A stretch of 64,000 nt of DNA from Paraburkholderia sp. BL23I1N1 (GCF_003610295.1 NZ_RAPV01000001.1:5518001-5582000), one strand, 5' to 3'; shown: positions 1 to 9,775, counted from the stretch's first letter. Notes: generated by a model from the letters alone, not told the origin. Made by a program: numbers and translations.

Positions 1-264
1 GGCTTCCAGGTAAGCACGCTCGATCTGCTCGCGACGCCAGTAGTTCGCCATCACGCGTTGCGCGACCGTCGTCAGGAACGCACGCGGCTCCTCCAGACCG
101 AGCGGTTCATCACGGGCAAGCAGACGCACGAAGGTGTCGTGCGCGAGGTCGGCCGCACGATGCGCGCAGCCGAGCTTCTTACGCAGCCATGCCTGAAGCC
201 AGCCGTGGTGATTGCTGTAGAGCGCCTGCATCTCGTGATGCAGGGCCGGGTCGTTTGCCGCCAT
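1..264 (-). CDS. FecI-like ECF RNA polymerase sigma factor (partial, N-terminal part)
   Basis: The reading frame starts at the ATG at 264 and runs off the left edge, so only about 88 residues are visible. The N-terminus (HHGWLQAWLRKKLG, then AADLAHDTFVRLLARD) is the sigma region 2 signature of FecI-type extracytoplasmic-function sigma factors; the region 2.3/2.4 segment with RVMANYWRREQIERAYLEA follows. Such factors usually direct transcription of a TonB-dependent iron receptor together with a FecR anti-sigma factor, which would lie outside the window. The palindrome at 309-325 upstream resembles a Fur box and fits iron control. The family call is firm; the target regulon is inference. Confidence 0.85.
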   Translation of the reverse strand, partial: MAANDPALHHEMQALYSNHHGWLQAWLRKKLGCAHRAADLAHDTFVRLLARDEPLGLEEPRAFLTTVAQRVMANYWRREQIERAYLEA

Positions 265-308
265 GGGCTACTGGGCGCGTCGGATCGGTGGATTCGACAC
301 TTTTGTAA

Positions 309-325
309 ATGCGAATGATTCGCAT
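309..325. promoter_or_regulatory. Fur-box-like palindrome
   Basis: ATGCGAAT-G-ATTCGCAT is a perfect inverted repeat with 8 bp arms, 45 bp upstream of the sigma-factor start codon. Its hexamer layout resembles the classical Fur operator and it lies in an AT-richer patch. The position fits repression of the FecI-like gene by iron-loaded Fur. It could also act on the hydrolase gene to the right, although that start is 230 bp away. Confidence 0.6.
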
Positions 326-554
326 CATAGCATGTCAAAATGTAAGGTGCGAATCAGTCGCTTTAAACACGTGCAACTCCATCGAACGTGTTCATCGGGA
401 AAGTCGTACGGCAAACGCACGTGCGCAGTCCACCATCTCACTACGCAATCTGACGCTCTCTGCAGCACGCACAGGATCGCCAGTCTCTCGTCGAATATCA
501 CGCGCTACGTCCAAAGCATCGCGCAAGCGCAACCGTCCATCACTGGAGAAGTTC

Positions 555-1496
555 ATGAACATTATTCGTAAGGTATCCCGACAACTTGGCGCGGCGCTTG
601 TGATGGCTGGAGCGTTGCAAGGCGCGGCACACGCCACAACGAATCCGCGCATCGAGGACCATTCGATCAACGCGAATGGTGTCGAATTGCACTACCTGGA
701 AGCCGGGCATGGCGCCGACACGCCCGTTGTACTGCTGCACGGTTATGCAGAATCCAGTCACATGTGGCTGCCGCTCATCGACCAGCTCGACGACCGTCGT
801 GTCGTCATTGCGCCTGATCTCCCCGGGGCGGGCGCTTCAGCCATGCCGGAAACGGGCTACGACAAGAAGGCGATGGCGCAGGATATTCACGCGATGGTTC
901 ACGCACTCGGTTATCGCAAAGTGAAGATCGTCGGCCACGATATCGGGCTGATGGTGGCTTACGCCTACGCCGCCCAGTATCCGGACGAAGTGGAAAGCAT
1001 CACCTTGATGGATGCATTCCTCCCCGGCGTGGGCGACTGGCAGAAAGTATGGTTATTGCGCGACAAATGGCACTTCAACTTTTACGGCGAGACGCCTCTG
1101 AAACTGGTTGAAGGACGCGAGCGGATCTACTTCGAACACTTCTGGAACGACTTTGCGGCCGATCCGAAGCACGCGATGCCGGAGGCCGACCGCGAACTGT
1201 ATGCGGCGACTTACGCCCAACCGGGACGCATGCGGGCGGGCTTCGAATACTTCCGGGCGTTCCCGCAAGACGCGCAAGACTTTGCGGAGTTCGCTAAAAC
1301 CCCGCTGACCATGCCGATGCTGGTGCTGACCGGGGAAAAGGCGTCAGGCACTTTCCTGATCAATCAGGCTCGTCTGATCGATACGAACGTGCAGGGGATC
1401 GTCATTCAAGGTTCGGGACACTGGCTGATGGAAGAAGCGCCCGCGCAGACCATCCCGGCAATCGTTCAGTTCGTCAATACGCCGTCAACGCGATGA
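555..1496 (+). CDS. Exported alpha/beta hydrolase of the epoxide hydrolase/dehalogenase type
   Basis: This 313-residue protein begins with a Sec-type signal peptide (basic MNIIRK, a hydrophobic core, then GAAHA-T), so it is probably periplasmic. The fold shows the oxyanion motif HGYAESSHMW, the nucleophile elbow GHDIG with Asp as nucleophile and a C-terminal GSGHW with the catalytic His. An Asp nucleophile points to epoxide hydrolases or haloalkane/haloacetate dehalogenases rather than esterases. The ATG at 555 was chosen because CTGGAGAAG lies just before it and the signal peptide starts there; the open frame reaches further upstream without protein character. The substrate is unknown. Confidence 0.85.
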   Translation: MNIIRKVSRQLGAALVMAGALQGAAHATTNPRIEDHSINANGVELHYLEAGHGADTPVVLLHGYAESSHMWLPLIDQLDDRRVVIAPDLPGAGASAMPETGYDKKAMAQDIHAMVHALGYRKVKIVGHDIGLMVAYAYAAQYPDEVESITLMDAFLPGVGDWQKVWLLRDKWHFNFYGETPLKLVEGRERIYFEHFWNDFAADPKHAMPEADRELYAATYAQPGRMRAGFEYFRAFPQDAQDFAEFAKTPLTMPMLVLTGEKASGTFLINQARLIDTNVQGIVIQGSGHWLMEEAPAQTIPAIVQFVNTPSTR

Positions 1497-1630
1497 CCGT
1501 TCGCAGCGCTAACACGCCACCTGCATTACCCCATTCAACGGCGCCATCCCGAGGCAGGCGCCAAGTCCACGATCGGCCACGCATTCTCCTGCGTGGCTGC
1601 GATCCGCCTCGTCTTATCAAAGGAAATACC

Positions 1631-2314
1631 ATGCTTAAGTTTTACTTCCATCCGTCGCCGAATCCGCTGAAAGTCGCGCTTTTGCTCGAAGAACTGCAAA
1701 CGCCGTTTGAACTCGTAGCCGTCGATACCTTCAAGGGCGACCAGCACAAGCCCGAGTTCCTGAGGATCAATCCGAACGGCAAGGTGCCAGCTATTGTCGA
1801 CAACGGCACCCCCGTATTTGATTCCCACGCGATCCTGCTGCACCTGAGCACCACCCATGGCAAGTTCGTGCCGTCCGCGCCGTCGCAGCATGCGGAAATG
1901 CTGTCGTGGCTGATGTTCGTTGCGACCGGCCTGTCGCCGTTCTCGGGCCAGGCAGTGCACTTCCAGCACCATGCGCCGGAGCCGCTGCCGTATGCGCGCA
2001 ACCGCTACCTGAAGGAAGTCGAGCGCCACTATCGCGTGCTCGATGCGCGTCTGGCCGTCTCGAAGTATCTGGCGGGCGATACGTACTCGATCGCCGATAT
2101 GGCGCTATGGGGTTGGGCCAATTTTGCCGGCTACATCTTCGGCGAGAAGGGTCTGAGCGACTATCCGCACGTCAAACGTCTCGTGGATGAAATCTCGGCA
2201 CGCCCTGCGGCTACACGCGCTCAGGCGCTGAAGGAAAAGCTCATGCTGAAGGCGGAATTCGACGAGGAAACCCGCCGCGCGCTGTTCCCGCAAAACGCGT
2301 CGTTGGCGGTTTAA
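1631..2314 (+). CDS. Glutathione S-transferase family protein
   Basis: This 227-residue protein has a thioredoxin-like N-terminal GST domain (SPNPLKVALLLEE, then NPNGKVPAIVD and the glutathione-binding FDSHAILLHL). An all-alpha C-terminal domain follows, containing the conserved YSIADMALWGW helix. The pattern is close to the Nu-class or YfcG/Ure2-like disulfide-bond oxidoreductases. An AAAGGAAA ribosome site precedes the ATG at 1631. It lies 134 bp after the hydrolase in the same orientation and could be cotranscribed. It probably handles glutathione conjugation or glutathione-disulfide exchange; the physiological substrate cannot be read from sequence. Confidence 0.88.
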   Translation: MLKFYFHPSPNPLKVALLLEELQTPFELVAVDTFKGDQHKPEFLRINPNGKVPAIVDNGTPVFDSHAILLHLSTTHGKFVPSAPSQHAEMLSWLMFVATGLSPFSGQAVHFQHHAPEPLPYARNRYLKEVERHYRVLDARLAVSKYLAGDTYSIADMALWGWANFAGYIFGEKGLSDYPHVKRLVDEISARPAATRAQALKEKLMLKAEFDEETRRALFPQNASLAV

Positions 2315-2340
2315 ATACGACTCCAGTTCGGCTCCCTGTA

Positions 2341-3243
2341 TCAACTCGCCTTCCGAACCCAATTGCCCCCATGCGCAGCGGCCTGCGCTGCCGGCGAGGT
2401 GGCGAGATAGGCCAGCGCCTGCTCGGTGGAGCCCTCGTGATGCGGCGTATGGCGCGGATTGAAATAGCGTAGCGCTGCTGTGATCATTTTCCAGAACGAC
2501 GGCAGACAACGACGGCGTGCCCCGGCGCGCCAGCCGAGGATAAAGCCGCGGTACTTGCCGGCATCGGGATCGCGCTCGTGCATGAAACGTGCGCCACGGG
2601 TCAAAAAATACAACAGAAGCAGGACGGTCGAAAGCATGTGAAAGCAGCGTTCGAAGTAGGTGCCGCCCATATGCCGGAAGATGTCGAAGGCGACGGTGCG
2701 ATGCTCGACCTCTTCGGCGCCGTGCCAACGCAGCAGATCGAGCATGGTCGGGTCGGCGTGCGCTGCATCGAGCCCGTCGGCATTGAGCACCCAGTTGCCG
2801 AGGTAACCAAAAAAGTGCTCCAGCGCAGCGATGACGCCAAGCTGCTGACGCAGCCAGAAGCGCGTTTTGCCGATCTTCAACCCGAGCGGTTCTTCGCCGA
2901 GCAGCTTGCCGAACAACCAGTCGAGTTTTTTCGTGAAGGGCTGCGTATCAATGCCGTGGGCCTTGTAATAGTGCGTGAGCACACCGCCGTGCGAGCGCGA
3001 ATGCACCGCTTCCTGCCTGAGAAATCCCTCTGCGTCGTCTCTCAATGCCGGGTCGGTGATCAGCGGTAGCGCCTTGTTATAGACGCGGCAGAACCATAAC
3101 TCACCGGCGGGAAACAGCAGGTTCAGCACGTTGATGATGTGCGTGCTCGACGGGTCGCCAGGAATCCACTGGATCGGCGTGTAGCTCCAGTCGAACTTCA
3201 CATGGCGTGCCTTGATCTTGTATTGGGTTTGCTCTTGGGTCAT
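2341..3243 (-). CDS. Predicted metal-dependent hydrolase (PF10118 family)
   Basis: About 300 residues. The repeated acidic and His motifs EAVHSRSH, ALEHFF and HGAEEVEHRTVAFD are those of the uncharacterised all-helical family PF10118/COG3687, which resembles di-iron carboxylate proteins. The start at 3243 has GGAG six bases upstream; an in-frame ATG at 3258 is the alternative. It is the third gene of a minus-strand operon after the M24 peptidase and the hydrolase-SDR fusion, 51 bp behind the latter. In other bacteria this family is often found near lipid or fatty-acid modifying enzymes. No reaction is established. Confidence 0.8.
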   Translation of the reverse strand: MTQEQTQYKIKARHVKFDWSYTPIQWIPGDPSSTHIINVLNLLFPAGELWFCRVYNKALPLITDPALRDDAEGFLRQEAVHSRSHGGVLTHYYKAHGIDTQPFTKKLDWLFGKLLGEEPLGLKIGKTRFWLRQQLGVIAALEHFFGYLGNWVLNADGLDAAHADPTMLDLLRWHGAEEVEHRTVAFDIFRHMGGTYFERCFHMLSTVLLLLYFLTRGARFMHERDPDAGKYRGFILGWRAGARRRCLPSFWKMITAALRYFNPRHTPHHEGSTEQALAYLATSPAAQAAAHGGNWVRKAS

Positions 3244-3293
3244 AACGGTCTCCGGCATCCGGTTGGCCAGCTCAGCGTGAGGTCAACGCGAGC

Positions 3294-5117
3294 TCAGCGC
3301 GGCGCCATACTGATGCGCGCGATCATGCGGGAAAGCCTGGGCATGTAGCGCGAGATAAATCGCATTGAATGCGCCTCGATGCCGATGGCGACGACAGGCT
3401 TGTTGCGCAATACCGCGCGGAGCGCGGCTTTCGCAACCGTCTCAGGTTGCAGGCCGCGCAACTGATAAAGCCTGGTGGCCTTCTGGCGCATACGCTCCTG
3501 ATCCTGCGCGCTCGCGCCGACGTATTGCGTGGCCGCCATGATCCCGGTCTCGGCGAAGCCCGGACAGATCGCGCTGACTCCGATCCCTTGACCCGCGAGT
3601 TCTCCGCGCATGCATTCGCTGAGCATCAACACGGCAGCCTTGGTTGTCGCGTAGGCGGGCAGGTCGCGCGAGGGGGCGAAGGCCGCGGCTGACGCCGTAT
3701 TGATGATGTGGCCGCCATTGCCGCGCTTCACCATTTGCCTCGCGAACAGGCGTGAGCCGTGAATCACGCCCCACAGGTTGACGTGAAGAATGCGCTCCCA
3801 GTCTTGTGCGGAGGTGTCGAGTACACCGCCTGCCATGCCGATGCCGGCGTTGTTGACCACGATGTCGGCGCCACCCAGCTCCGTGCCGATCCAGTCGGCC
3901 AACGCTTCCATCTGGTCGGCGCTGCCGACGTCGACCTTTCGCGCGTAGGCGTGATGGCCCAATAACCTGACCAACGTAGCGGTACGCTCCGCGCTGGCGA
4001 GGTCGATATCGAGCGCGACCACGGCCGCACCTTGCTTCGCGAATTCCAGTGCGATGCATCGCCCAATTCCGCTGCCCGCGCCGGTCACGACCCCAAGCTT
4101 GCCACTGAGCGGTTTGCGTGCTGAATCCATCCGGGCGCGTTGCAAAGTCTCCGGTTCGTCGCCGCCTTCGGTGTGCTCGACGAGTTCGCGCACCATCCGG
4201 GCCATCTGTTCGGGATGGGTGACCGGCACCCAGTGCCGCGCGGCCAGTTCACGGCGCCAGTATTTCGGCACCCATCGGGAAAGATCCTCGGACAGTGCCC
4301 GACTCACGTATTTGTCCAGCGTCGGCACGATCACCTGGACCGGCGCGTGCGCATAACGCCTGCGCGGCGTGAACAGGCAGCGGATAAAGTTGGCGCGGTA
4401 CAGCGATACGCCGCGCACGCCGTCCTGCGTTTGCGTCGGGCGCGGCGTAATCCCGGTCTTTTCCACCCGACGCAACACCCGCGGCCACGCGCGGCCGAGC
4501 CATAAGCGCCAGGTCAATCCTGGCAGCACCGGCAGGTGGAACAGCAGCACATACCAGCAGCGCACCAACTGGCCCAATACCTTGCCGATCGAACTCGGCG
4601 TGGGGCGCAGCAATCTCGCTCGCAGCCAGTAAGCGACGTGGTCGAGGCAAGGACCCGAGCATGACGTGTACGAGGCAATACGCCCACGCAAGCGCTCTTC
4701 GGTGACGAATTCCCATCCCTGGATCGAGCCCCAGTCGTGCGCGACTAGATGGACTGGGCGATGAGGGCTGACGGCATCGATGACGGCGACGAAATCGTCG
4801 GTGAGTTTTCCTAAGCGATATGCCTTCATGCGGGTTGGGGCAGTGGATTGCCCCGCGCCGCGAACATCGTAGGCAACCACGTGGAAATCGCGTGCCAACA
4901 AGCCGGCGAGAGCGTCCCAGACTTCGCTGGTGTCGGGGTAGCCATGCACCAGCATCACAGTAGGCCGGGCAGGGTCGCCCCATGCCCTGGCGGCCAGCGT
5001 CACATCGCCCGAGCGCACCGTGAAATGGGTGCACTGTATGGCGTGCGGCGCTTCGGGCGTCTCGTATAGCGTGGGCGATACGGGTTCGGTCAAGAGCTGC
5101 ATGTGCGCCTCCGTCAT
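3294..5117 (-). CDS. EphD-like fusion: alpha/beta hydrolase plus short-chain dehydrogenase
   Basis: A 607-residue two-domain protein. Residues about 25-310 are an alpha/beta hydrolase with oxyanion HGYPDTSEVW and nucleophile elbow AHDWGS (Asp nucleophile), as in epoxide hydrolases. Residues about 335-600 are a classical SDR with TGAGSGIG for NAD(P) binding, NNAG, an active-site Ser in NTASAAA and YATTK (Tyr-x-x-x-Lys). The same order is known in mycobacterial EphD. Fusing hydrolysis and oxidation suggests sequential processing of a lipid-like epoxide or ester, which is inference. Its ATG overlaps the stop of the upstream M24 gene by 4 bp, so the two are translationally coupled. Confidence 0.85.
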   Translation of the reverse strand: MTEAHMQLLTEPVSPTLYETPEAPHAIQCTHFTVRSGDVTLAARAWGDPARPTVMLVHGYPDTSEVWDALAGLLARDFHVVAYDVRGAGQSTAPTRMKAYRLGKLTDDFVAVIDAVSPHRPVHLVAHDWGSIQGWEFVTEERLRGRIASYTSCSGPCLDHVAYWLRARLLRPTPSSIGKVLGQLVRCWYVLLFHLPVLPGLTWRLWLGRAWPRVLRRVEKTGITPRPTQTQDGVRGVSLYRANFIRCLFTPRRRYAHAPVQVIVPTLDKYVSRALSEDLSRWVPKYWRRELAARHWVPVTHPEQMARMVRELVEHTEGGDEPETLQRARMDSARKPLSGKLGVVTGAGSGIGRCIALEFAKQGAAVVALDIDLASAERTATLVRLLGHHAYARKVDVGSADQMEALADWIGTELGGADIVVNNAGIGMAGGVLDTSAQDWERILHVNLWGVIHGSRLFARQMVKRGNGGHIINTASAAAFAPSRDLPAYATTKAAVLMLSECMRGELAGQGIGVSAICPGFAETGIMAATQYVGASAQDQERMRQKATRLYQLRGLQPETVAKAALRAVLRNKPVVAIGIEAHSMRFISRYMPRLSRMIARISMAPR

Positions 5118-5986
5118 GCCGCGGCCAACACCCGCCCGCGCTGCGCCCAGCGGCGCACGTGCGGCAGATCGTCGTCGAGCCAGTAGGCGTCGTCATCGGT
5201 GATGACCAGCAGTTCTTCGAACTTGGCGCCCACACCCTGAAAGCCGAGATGGGGCTCGACGGCCCACAGGCCGGGCGTCGGGGCATGTTCGGAACGGCGA
5301 TCGATCGACCATAACGGCGACCAGCCTCCCTTCTTGCCCGCGCTTGTCTGGTCGAGGATCAGATTGCGCGTGGCGTTCAGGCCGAAACGCGCCACGAAGC
5401 GCGGCTTGGCGGGGTTGTGCAGCTTCGCGACACGATGTGCCAGTGCCTTGAACGGATAAGCCTTATGGCGCGGCTCCACGCCCTGTTTTCTGCACAACTG
5501 GTCGACGGTGCGCGCCACATCGGCAAGCGTGCGCCGTTGTTTGACCATGCTGACGATCAGTTCGCGGTGTTCGGCGAGGTCGTCTTTCAGTTGTTCGAGA
5601 ATGGGATTCGTGCCGATGCAGGTGGCGTAGCCGACATCGGCGATCACCCCATTCAGCACGGGGGCCACGTCGAGAATGACCGGCATGTTTTCTTCCAGGT
5701 GGCGCGAGCTCGGGAAGAAAGCCAGGTTAAAGCCGGCCATGTGCGACAGCCCGGAAAACCCCTCAAAGGCGGTACGATCACCGAACCAGGCGAAGGGTTT
5801 GTGCAGCCAGTCACGCACGCCGTGATCGTGCAACCATTCGGTCAGCAGCCGGGCGGCGTTTTTTTCCGTCATACCCGGTTGAAGCATTTCGCCGACGCGT
5901 TCGACGCACCGATAAGCCAGTTGCTGGACTTCGCGGAACTGCGCCAGCTCGTCTACGTTGACGTGTGGAATGGCCGTCTCACCCAT
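5114..5986 (-). CDS. M24 family (Xaa-Pro aminopeptidase-like) metallopeptidase
   Basis: A 290-residue pita-bread-fold protein. The metal ligands of the M24 family are visible: Asp in VILDVAP, Asp in ADVGYA, a conserved His region and the Glu residues in AVEPHLGF and AKFEELLVI. It lacks the N-terminal creatinase domain, so it resembles the shorter aminopeptidase-like M24 proteins. It is the first gene of the minus-strand operon and overlaps the next gene by ATGA. The palindrome at 6047-6072 upstream probably controls the operon. Whether it is an active peptidase or acts on another amide is unknown. Confidence 0.82.
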   Translation of the reverse strand: MGETAIPHVNVDELAQFREVQQLAYRCVERVGEMLQPGMTEKNAARLLTEWLHDHGVRDWLHKPFAWFGDRTAFEGFSGLSHMAGFNLAFFPSSRHLEENMPVILDVAPVLNGVIADVGYATCIGTNPILEQLKDDLAEHRELIVSMVKQRRTLADVARTVDQLCRKQGVEPRHKAYPFKALAHRVAKLHNPAKPRFVARFGLNATRNLILDQTSAGKKGGWSPLWSIDRRSEHAPTPGLWAVEPHLGFQGVGAKFEELLVITDDDAYWLDDDLPHVRRWAQRGRVLAAA

Positions 5987-6046
5987 ACCTGCCTCCGAAT
6001 AGCGTGTCCGATGGGCATGCGGCGGCCCATTACGATGACATCTTTT

Positions 6047-6072
6047 ATTGTTACATTGAATGATGTAACGAT
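6047..6072. promoter_or_regulatory. 26 bp palindromic operator candidate
   Basis: GTTACAT-N6-ATGTAAC has perfect 7 bp arms; extending outward gives 10 bp arms with one mismatch. It lies in an AT-rich stretch 61 bp upstream of the M24 start and about 190 bp before the DUF1428 gene on the other strand. The size and spacing suit a TetR-type dimer. No TetR gene is adjacent in the window, so the regulator is unknown. Confidence 0.55.
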
Positions 6073-6260
6073 TGGATGCTACACCATGAGAACGGCCAGT
6101 CCACTGGTTCTTTCCCTGGGCTCGGTTGATGGCAGCAGAATCGGTGTCGATTTCACGGCGTGTCGTTCGTCGTGCTCATAGGAGGGTGGTGCGGTGACGC
6201 CGTCCGAGCATCGTCACCTTCCGTCGCTATTCGACTTTTTAACCAGAAAGGAGCGCGTTC

Positions 6261-6614
6261 ATGACTTACGTCGATGGATTTGTCGTGCCGGTAGCCACGA
6301 TCGACCGCGAAAAATACATAAAACAGGCAACAACTGCCGCGGGCATCTTTAAGGAGAACGGTGCGTTGCAGGTGGTCGAGTGCTGGGGAGACGACGTGCC
6401 GGAGGGCGTGCTGACTTCGTTTCCAATGGCCGTCAAACGCAAGGATGACGAAACGGTGGTGTTTTCGTGGGTTGTCTGGCCGTCGCGTCAGGTGCGGGAC
6501 AAGGGCATGAAAGCGGTGATGGCGGATCCGCGGTCGCAGCCTGATGTGAATCCAATGCCGTTTGACGGCAAGCGGCTGATTTATGGTGGGTTTGAGGTGA
6601 TCGTGGATGTTTGA
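6261..6614 (+). CDS. DUF1428 family protein (YbaA-like)
   Basis: A 117-residue protein starting MTYVDGFVVPVA with the family motifs VVECWGDDVPEG, VVFSWVVWPSR and FDGKRLIYGGFE. DUF1428 proteins are small ferredoxin-like (dimeric alpha+beta barrel) proteins with no agreed function; some are induced by stress. GAAAGGAG precedes the ATG with good spacing. It stands alone between the M24 operon and the transposon. Confidence 0.88.
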   Translation: MTYVDGFVVPVATIDREKYIKQATTAAGIFKENGALQVVECWGDDVPEGVLTSFPMAVKRKDDETVVFSWVVWPSRQVRDKGMKAVMADPRSQPDVNPMPFDGKRLIYGGFEVIVDV

Positions 6615-6741
6615 GGGGGCGTGGGTAAAGAGGCGGCGCCAGCCGGAAATGACCAGGATCCATTTCCGGCCGGTGCGCCGCGTTCGGCAACGCATGAGCA
6701 CTGGATGAGCCAGCGGCAAAGGCGCCATTGCGACATCGACG

Positions 6742-9659
6742 TTGAAAGGTCCGCGACCTTGCCGCTGCAATTTCGCTCTTTTAGTAGGGTGTGAAAGTCA
6801 TTCCACGCTGCGGCTATACGGCGTCTTTGTCGAACGACATCAGAAATGGCTCCGTGTCGGAAAAGGCACGCCACCCGTCGGGATCGGGTTTGCCGAGCGC
6901 TACTTCGCGCTAACCGACAGTGATGTAGCCTCGATAAACGAGCGCTTTCGGCGCGATCGCCGTGCCGGTGCCGCCATCCAGCTGGTCTTCCTGCGTGCGA
7001 GCGGCCACACCCTCGACCATGTGGGCACTATCCCGCGCCAGTTGCTGCGCTACATCGGCGAAAGACTCGGTTTGCCGACCCCGACAATTGCATCGCTGCG
7101 AACCCTCTACCAACGCTACAAGACGCTGTATGACCATCAGGTCTGGGCTTGCGAAAATCTCGGCCTCACGTCGATCGGACCAGATGTATTGAAGGGCCTC
7201 GAAGCGTGGATGCAGCAGGATGCCGGGGAGTCCCTGACCCTCGACGAGTTGATCCAGCACGCGCGCTGCTGGCTGTACGAGCGCAAGATTCTGATACCGG
7301 CTGACCGGACGCTGCGGGATCTGGGCCGCTCGATATGGACAGGAATCGAACGCGACCTGCTCGTCAGGATCGGCGCGACTGTCACGGAAGCGCAACTGGT
7401 GCGCGCGGATGCCGTTCTGTGCACCCAGCGCGGCGCTTCAGGCATGACTGTGCTCGAATGGCTGAAGACGCCGCCTGCCCGGCACAGCCCCACGACAATA
7501 ACCGAGACGTTCGAGAAGATCCATTTTCTCAAGGACCTTGGCACACATACGTGGACACTTGATGCGATCCCGCTCGAAAAGCAGCGCGCTTACGCGCAGC
7601 GCATCCAGGCTCGCCGTCCTGCAAAGACGCGTGAGCTGAAAGCGTCGACACGCACGATCGAGCTGGTGTTCTTCCTGCGCGTGACACTGCTGGAACTGAC
7701 GGATTCGCTGCTGTATCAAACAGGCCGTCGCGTCTGCGATCTGGTTCGGCACGCCTACGACAAGACGAAGACGAAACAGGCCCTCTCGGCCGTGGAGTAC
7801 CGGCAGCAGCTGATTGCGATCAAGGCGCTCGTTCACGATACAGGTCGCCCGGCAGAAGAAAGGCTCGCCGATATCGGCAAGCTGCTTGAGGATCTGTCGG
7901 AAAAACCACCGGCCAGTCATGCCGCGAGCGTTCGCGAAACGCTGACTGACGATCACCATCGCATCCGCAATCTGCTGCTGCCCTTGCGCGAACTGGCGTT
8001 CGCGGGCCGGGAGGCAGAGCCGAGCTTGCGACAGATCGAACTCCTTGGCCAGTTGTACGACAGCGGCGCGACCGAGTTGCCGCGCGACTGTGATGTGCCA
8101 GTCAGCGCCAGTTGGCAAGACCTCGTCGAGGGCGATGATCGCAAGCGTGCACTGCGAGCCCTGGAAGCCTCTGCGCTCACTGGCTTGCGCAAGGGTCTGC
8201 GCTGTGGCTCGGTGTGGATCAATCACAGTCTGTCTTTTCGCGAGCGCGACCAGTTGCTGATTCCGCCAGCGCAATGGGAAAGCGAACGGGACCGTCATCT
8301 GTCGTCGCTGGGTTTGCCACCGACAGCCGATCCGTTCCTCGAACGGTTGACGAGCCACCTCCAGGCGAGTCTCGCCGCATTGGACGAAGCCCGTGAGGCC
8401 GGGCGAGTAACGATCGGGCCAGACGGCGCGCTGCACCTGTCAGCGCTCGAAGCGTTGCCGACAGACGGTGTACCGAAACGCACGCGCGATCTGATGTTCA
8501 AGGAAATCGGCAACGCCCAGTTCGCCGACATGGTCATGGAAATGGATGCCCGCACGGGGTTCAGCGAGGTGCTGCTGGCGCGCAAGGCGCACGATGCTCA
8601 CGAACTCGTCTCGCTGTACGCGGCACTGATTGCACACGGCACCGAGCTCGATGCGAAAAGCGTGGCGGCCATGATTCCGCAACTGGAGCCGGCGCACATT
8701 TCGGCTGCGATGCGCGCACTTGAAATGGCGGGACGACTCTCCCGGGCAAACGACCGCGTGGTGGAGTTTCAGCGCACACACCCGATCACTGCACTCTGGG
8801 GTACCGGACAGCACGCGTCCAGCGATTCAATGAGTCTGGATACGTCCCGGCACCTCTTTTATGCTCGGGTCGATCCGCGACGCCGCACCCACGCGGTCGG
8901 TATGTACACGCACGTGCTGGACCAGCACGGTATCGTCTATAACCATCCGATCGTGCTGAATGAGCGCCAGGCCGGTGTGGCGATTGAAGGCATCATCCGC
9001 CACAATGACACGCGTAATGACGGCGGGTTGCTCAGACTTTCCGTGACACGCATGGTTATACGAATGTGGCAATGGCAGTATTGAAATTGCTTGGGTTCGA
9101 TCTCTGTCCGCGCCTGCGCAACCTGTCCGAGCGCAGGCTGTATTTGCCACGGGGAACGGCCGCGCCCGAAGGTTTGGCCTCGGTGATTTCCTGCGAGATA
9201 TCGCTCAATGCTATTCGCGATGGCTGGGATGAACTGCTGCGGCTGGTTGCCTCGATCAGGTCGGGGCGCGTCAGTGCGATTGTCGCGCTCCAGCGGTTCG
9301 GCAGCGCCGCTCAGGGCGACCTGGTGCATCGGGGCGCCGATCATCTCGGCAAGCTGTTGCGCACGCTTTTTCTGTGCGACTATTTCAGCAACGCGGCGTT
9401 TCGTCGCGAACTGCATACGCTGCTTAACCGCGGCGAGTCGGTTCACCAGCTCCAGCGGGCAATCTACATCGGCAAGGTCGCGCCGGAACGTGGACGTCGC
9501 CGCGATGAAATGATCGCGATCTCCGGCTCTTTGACGTTGCTCACGAATCTTGTCATCGCGTGGAACACGCAGCGCATGCAGGCGACGGTCAACGACTGGC
9601 GACGCAAGGGGCAGCTTATCGATGATGACTGGTTGCGCCGGCGCATTTCGCGCATGTGA
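6742..9659 (+). pseudogene. tnpA: Tn3-family transposase (tnpA, Tn4651-like), frameshifted
   Basis: Two adjoining frames together give about 975 residues, the usual Tn3 TnpA length. The first (6742-9084) holds the N-terminal DUF4158-like domain and the first DDE Asp region (SLDTSRHLFYARVDPRRRTHAVG). The second picks up in another frame at about 9045 with DTHGYTNVAMAVLKLLGF and continues to 9659 with the final acidic region (NRGESVHQLQRAI). Relative to the family consensus SV-DTHGYT, one base is missing at 9043-9045, exactly at the second catalytic Asp. The first roughly 35 residues look unlike TnpA, so the 5' end may also be damaged. Translation as written cannot give an active enzyme unless the ribosome shifts frame. 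Confidence 0.85.
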
Positions 9660-9775
9660 ATTTCCCGGGGGACGCTCAGTTTTCCGATCGATATGTACCA
9701 GGAGGTGCTGCTTGACGCAGCACCCTGGCAGAAGGCGAGCAGTTCCTGAAAACATTCCACAGAGGAGGAGACCCT

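Noticed and set aside
5417..6181. Long plus-strand frame of 254 codons over the M24 gene
   Set aside because: It is antisense to a well-supported M24 peptidase; its composition is typical of a shadow frame in GC-rich DNA.
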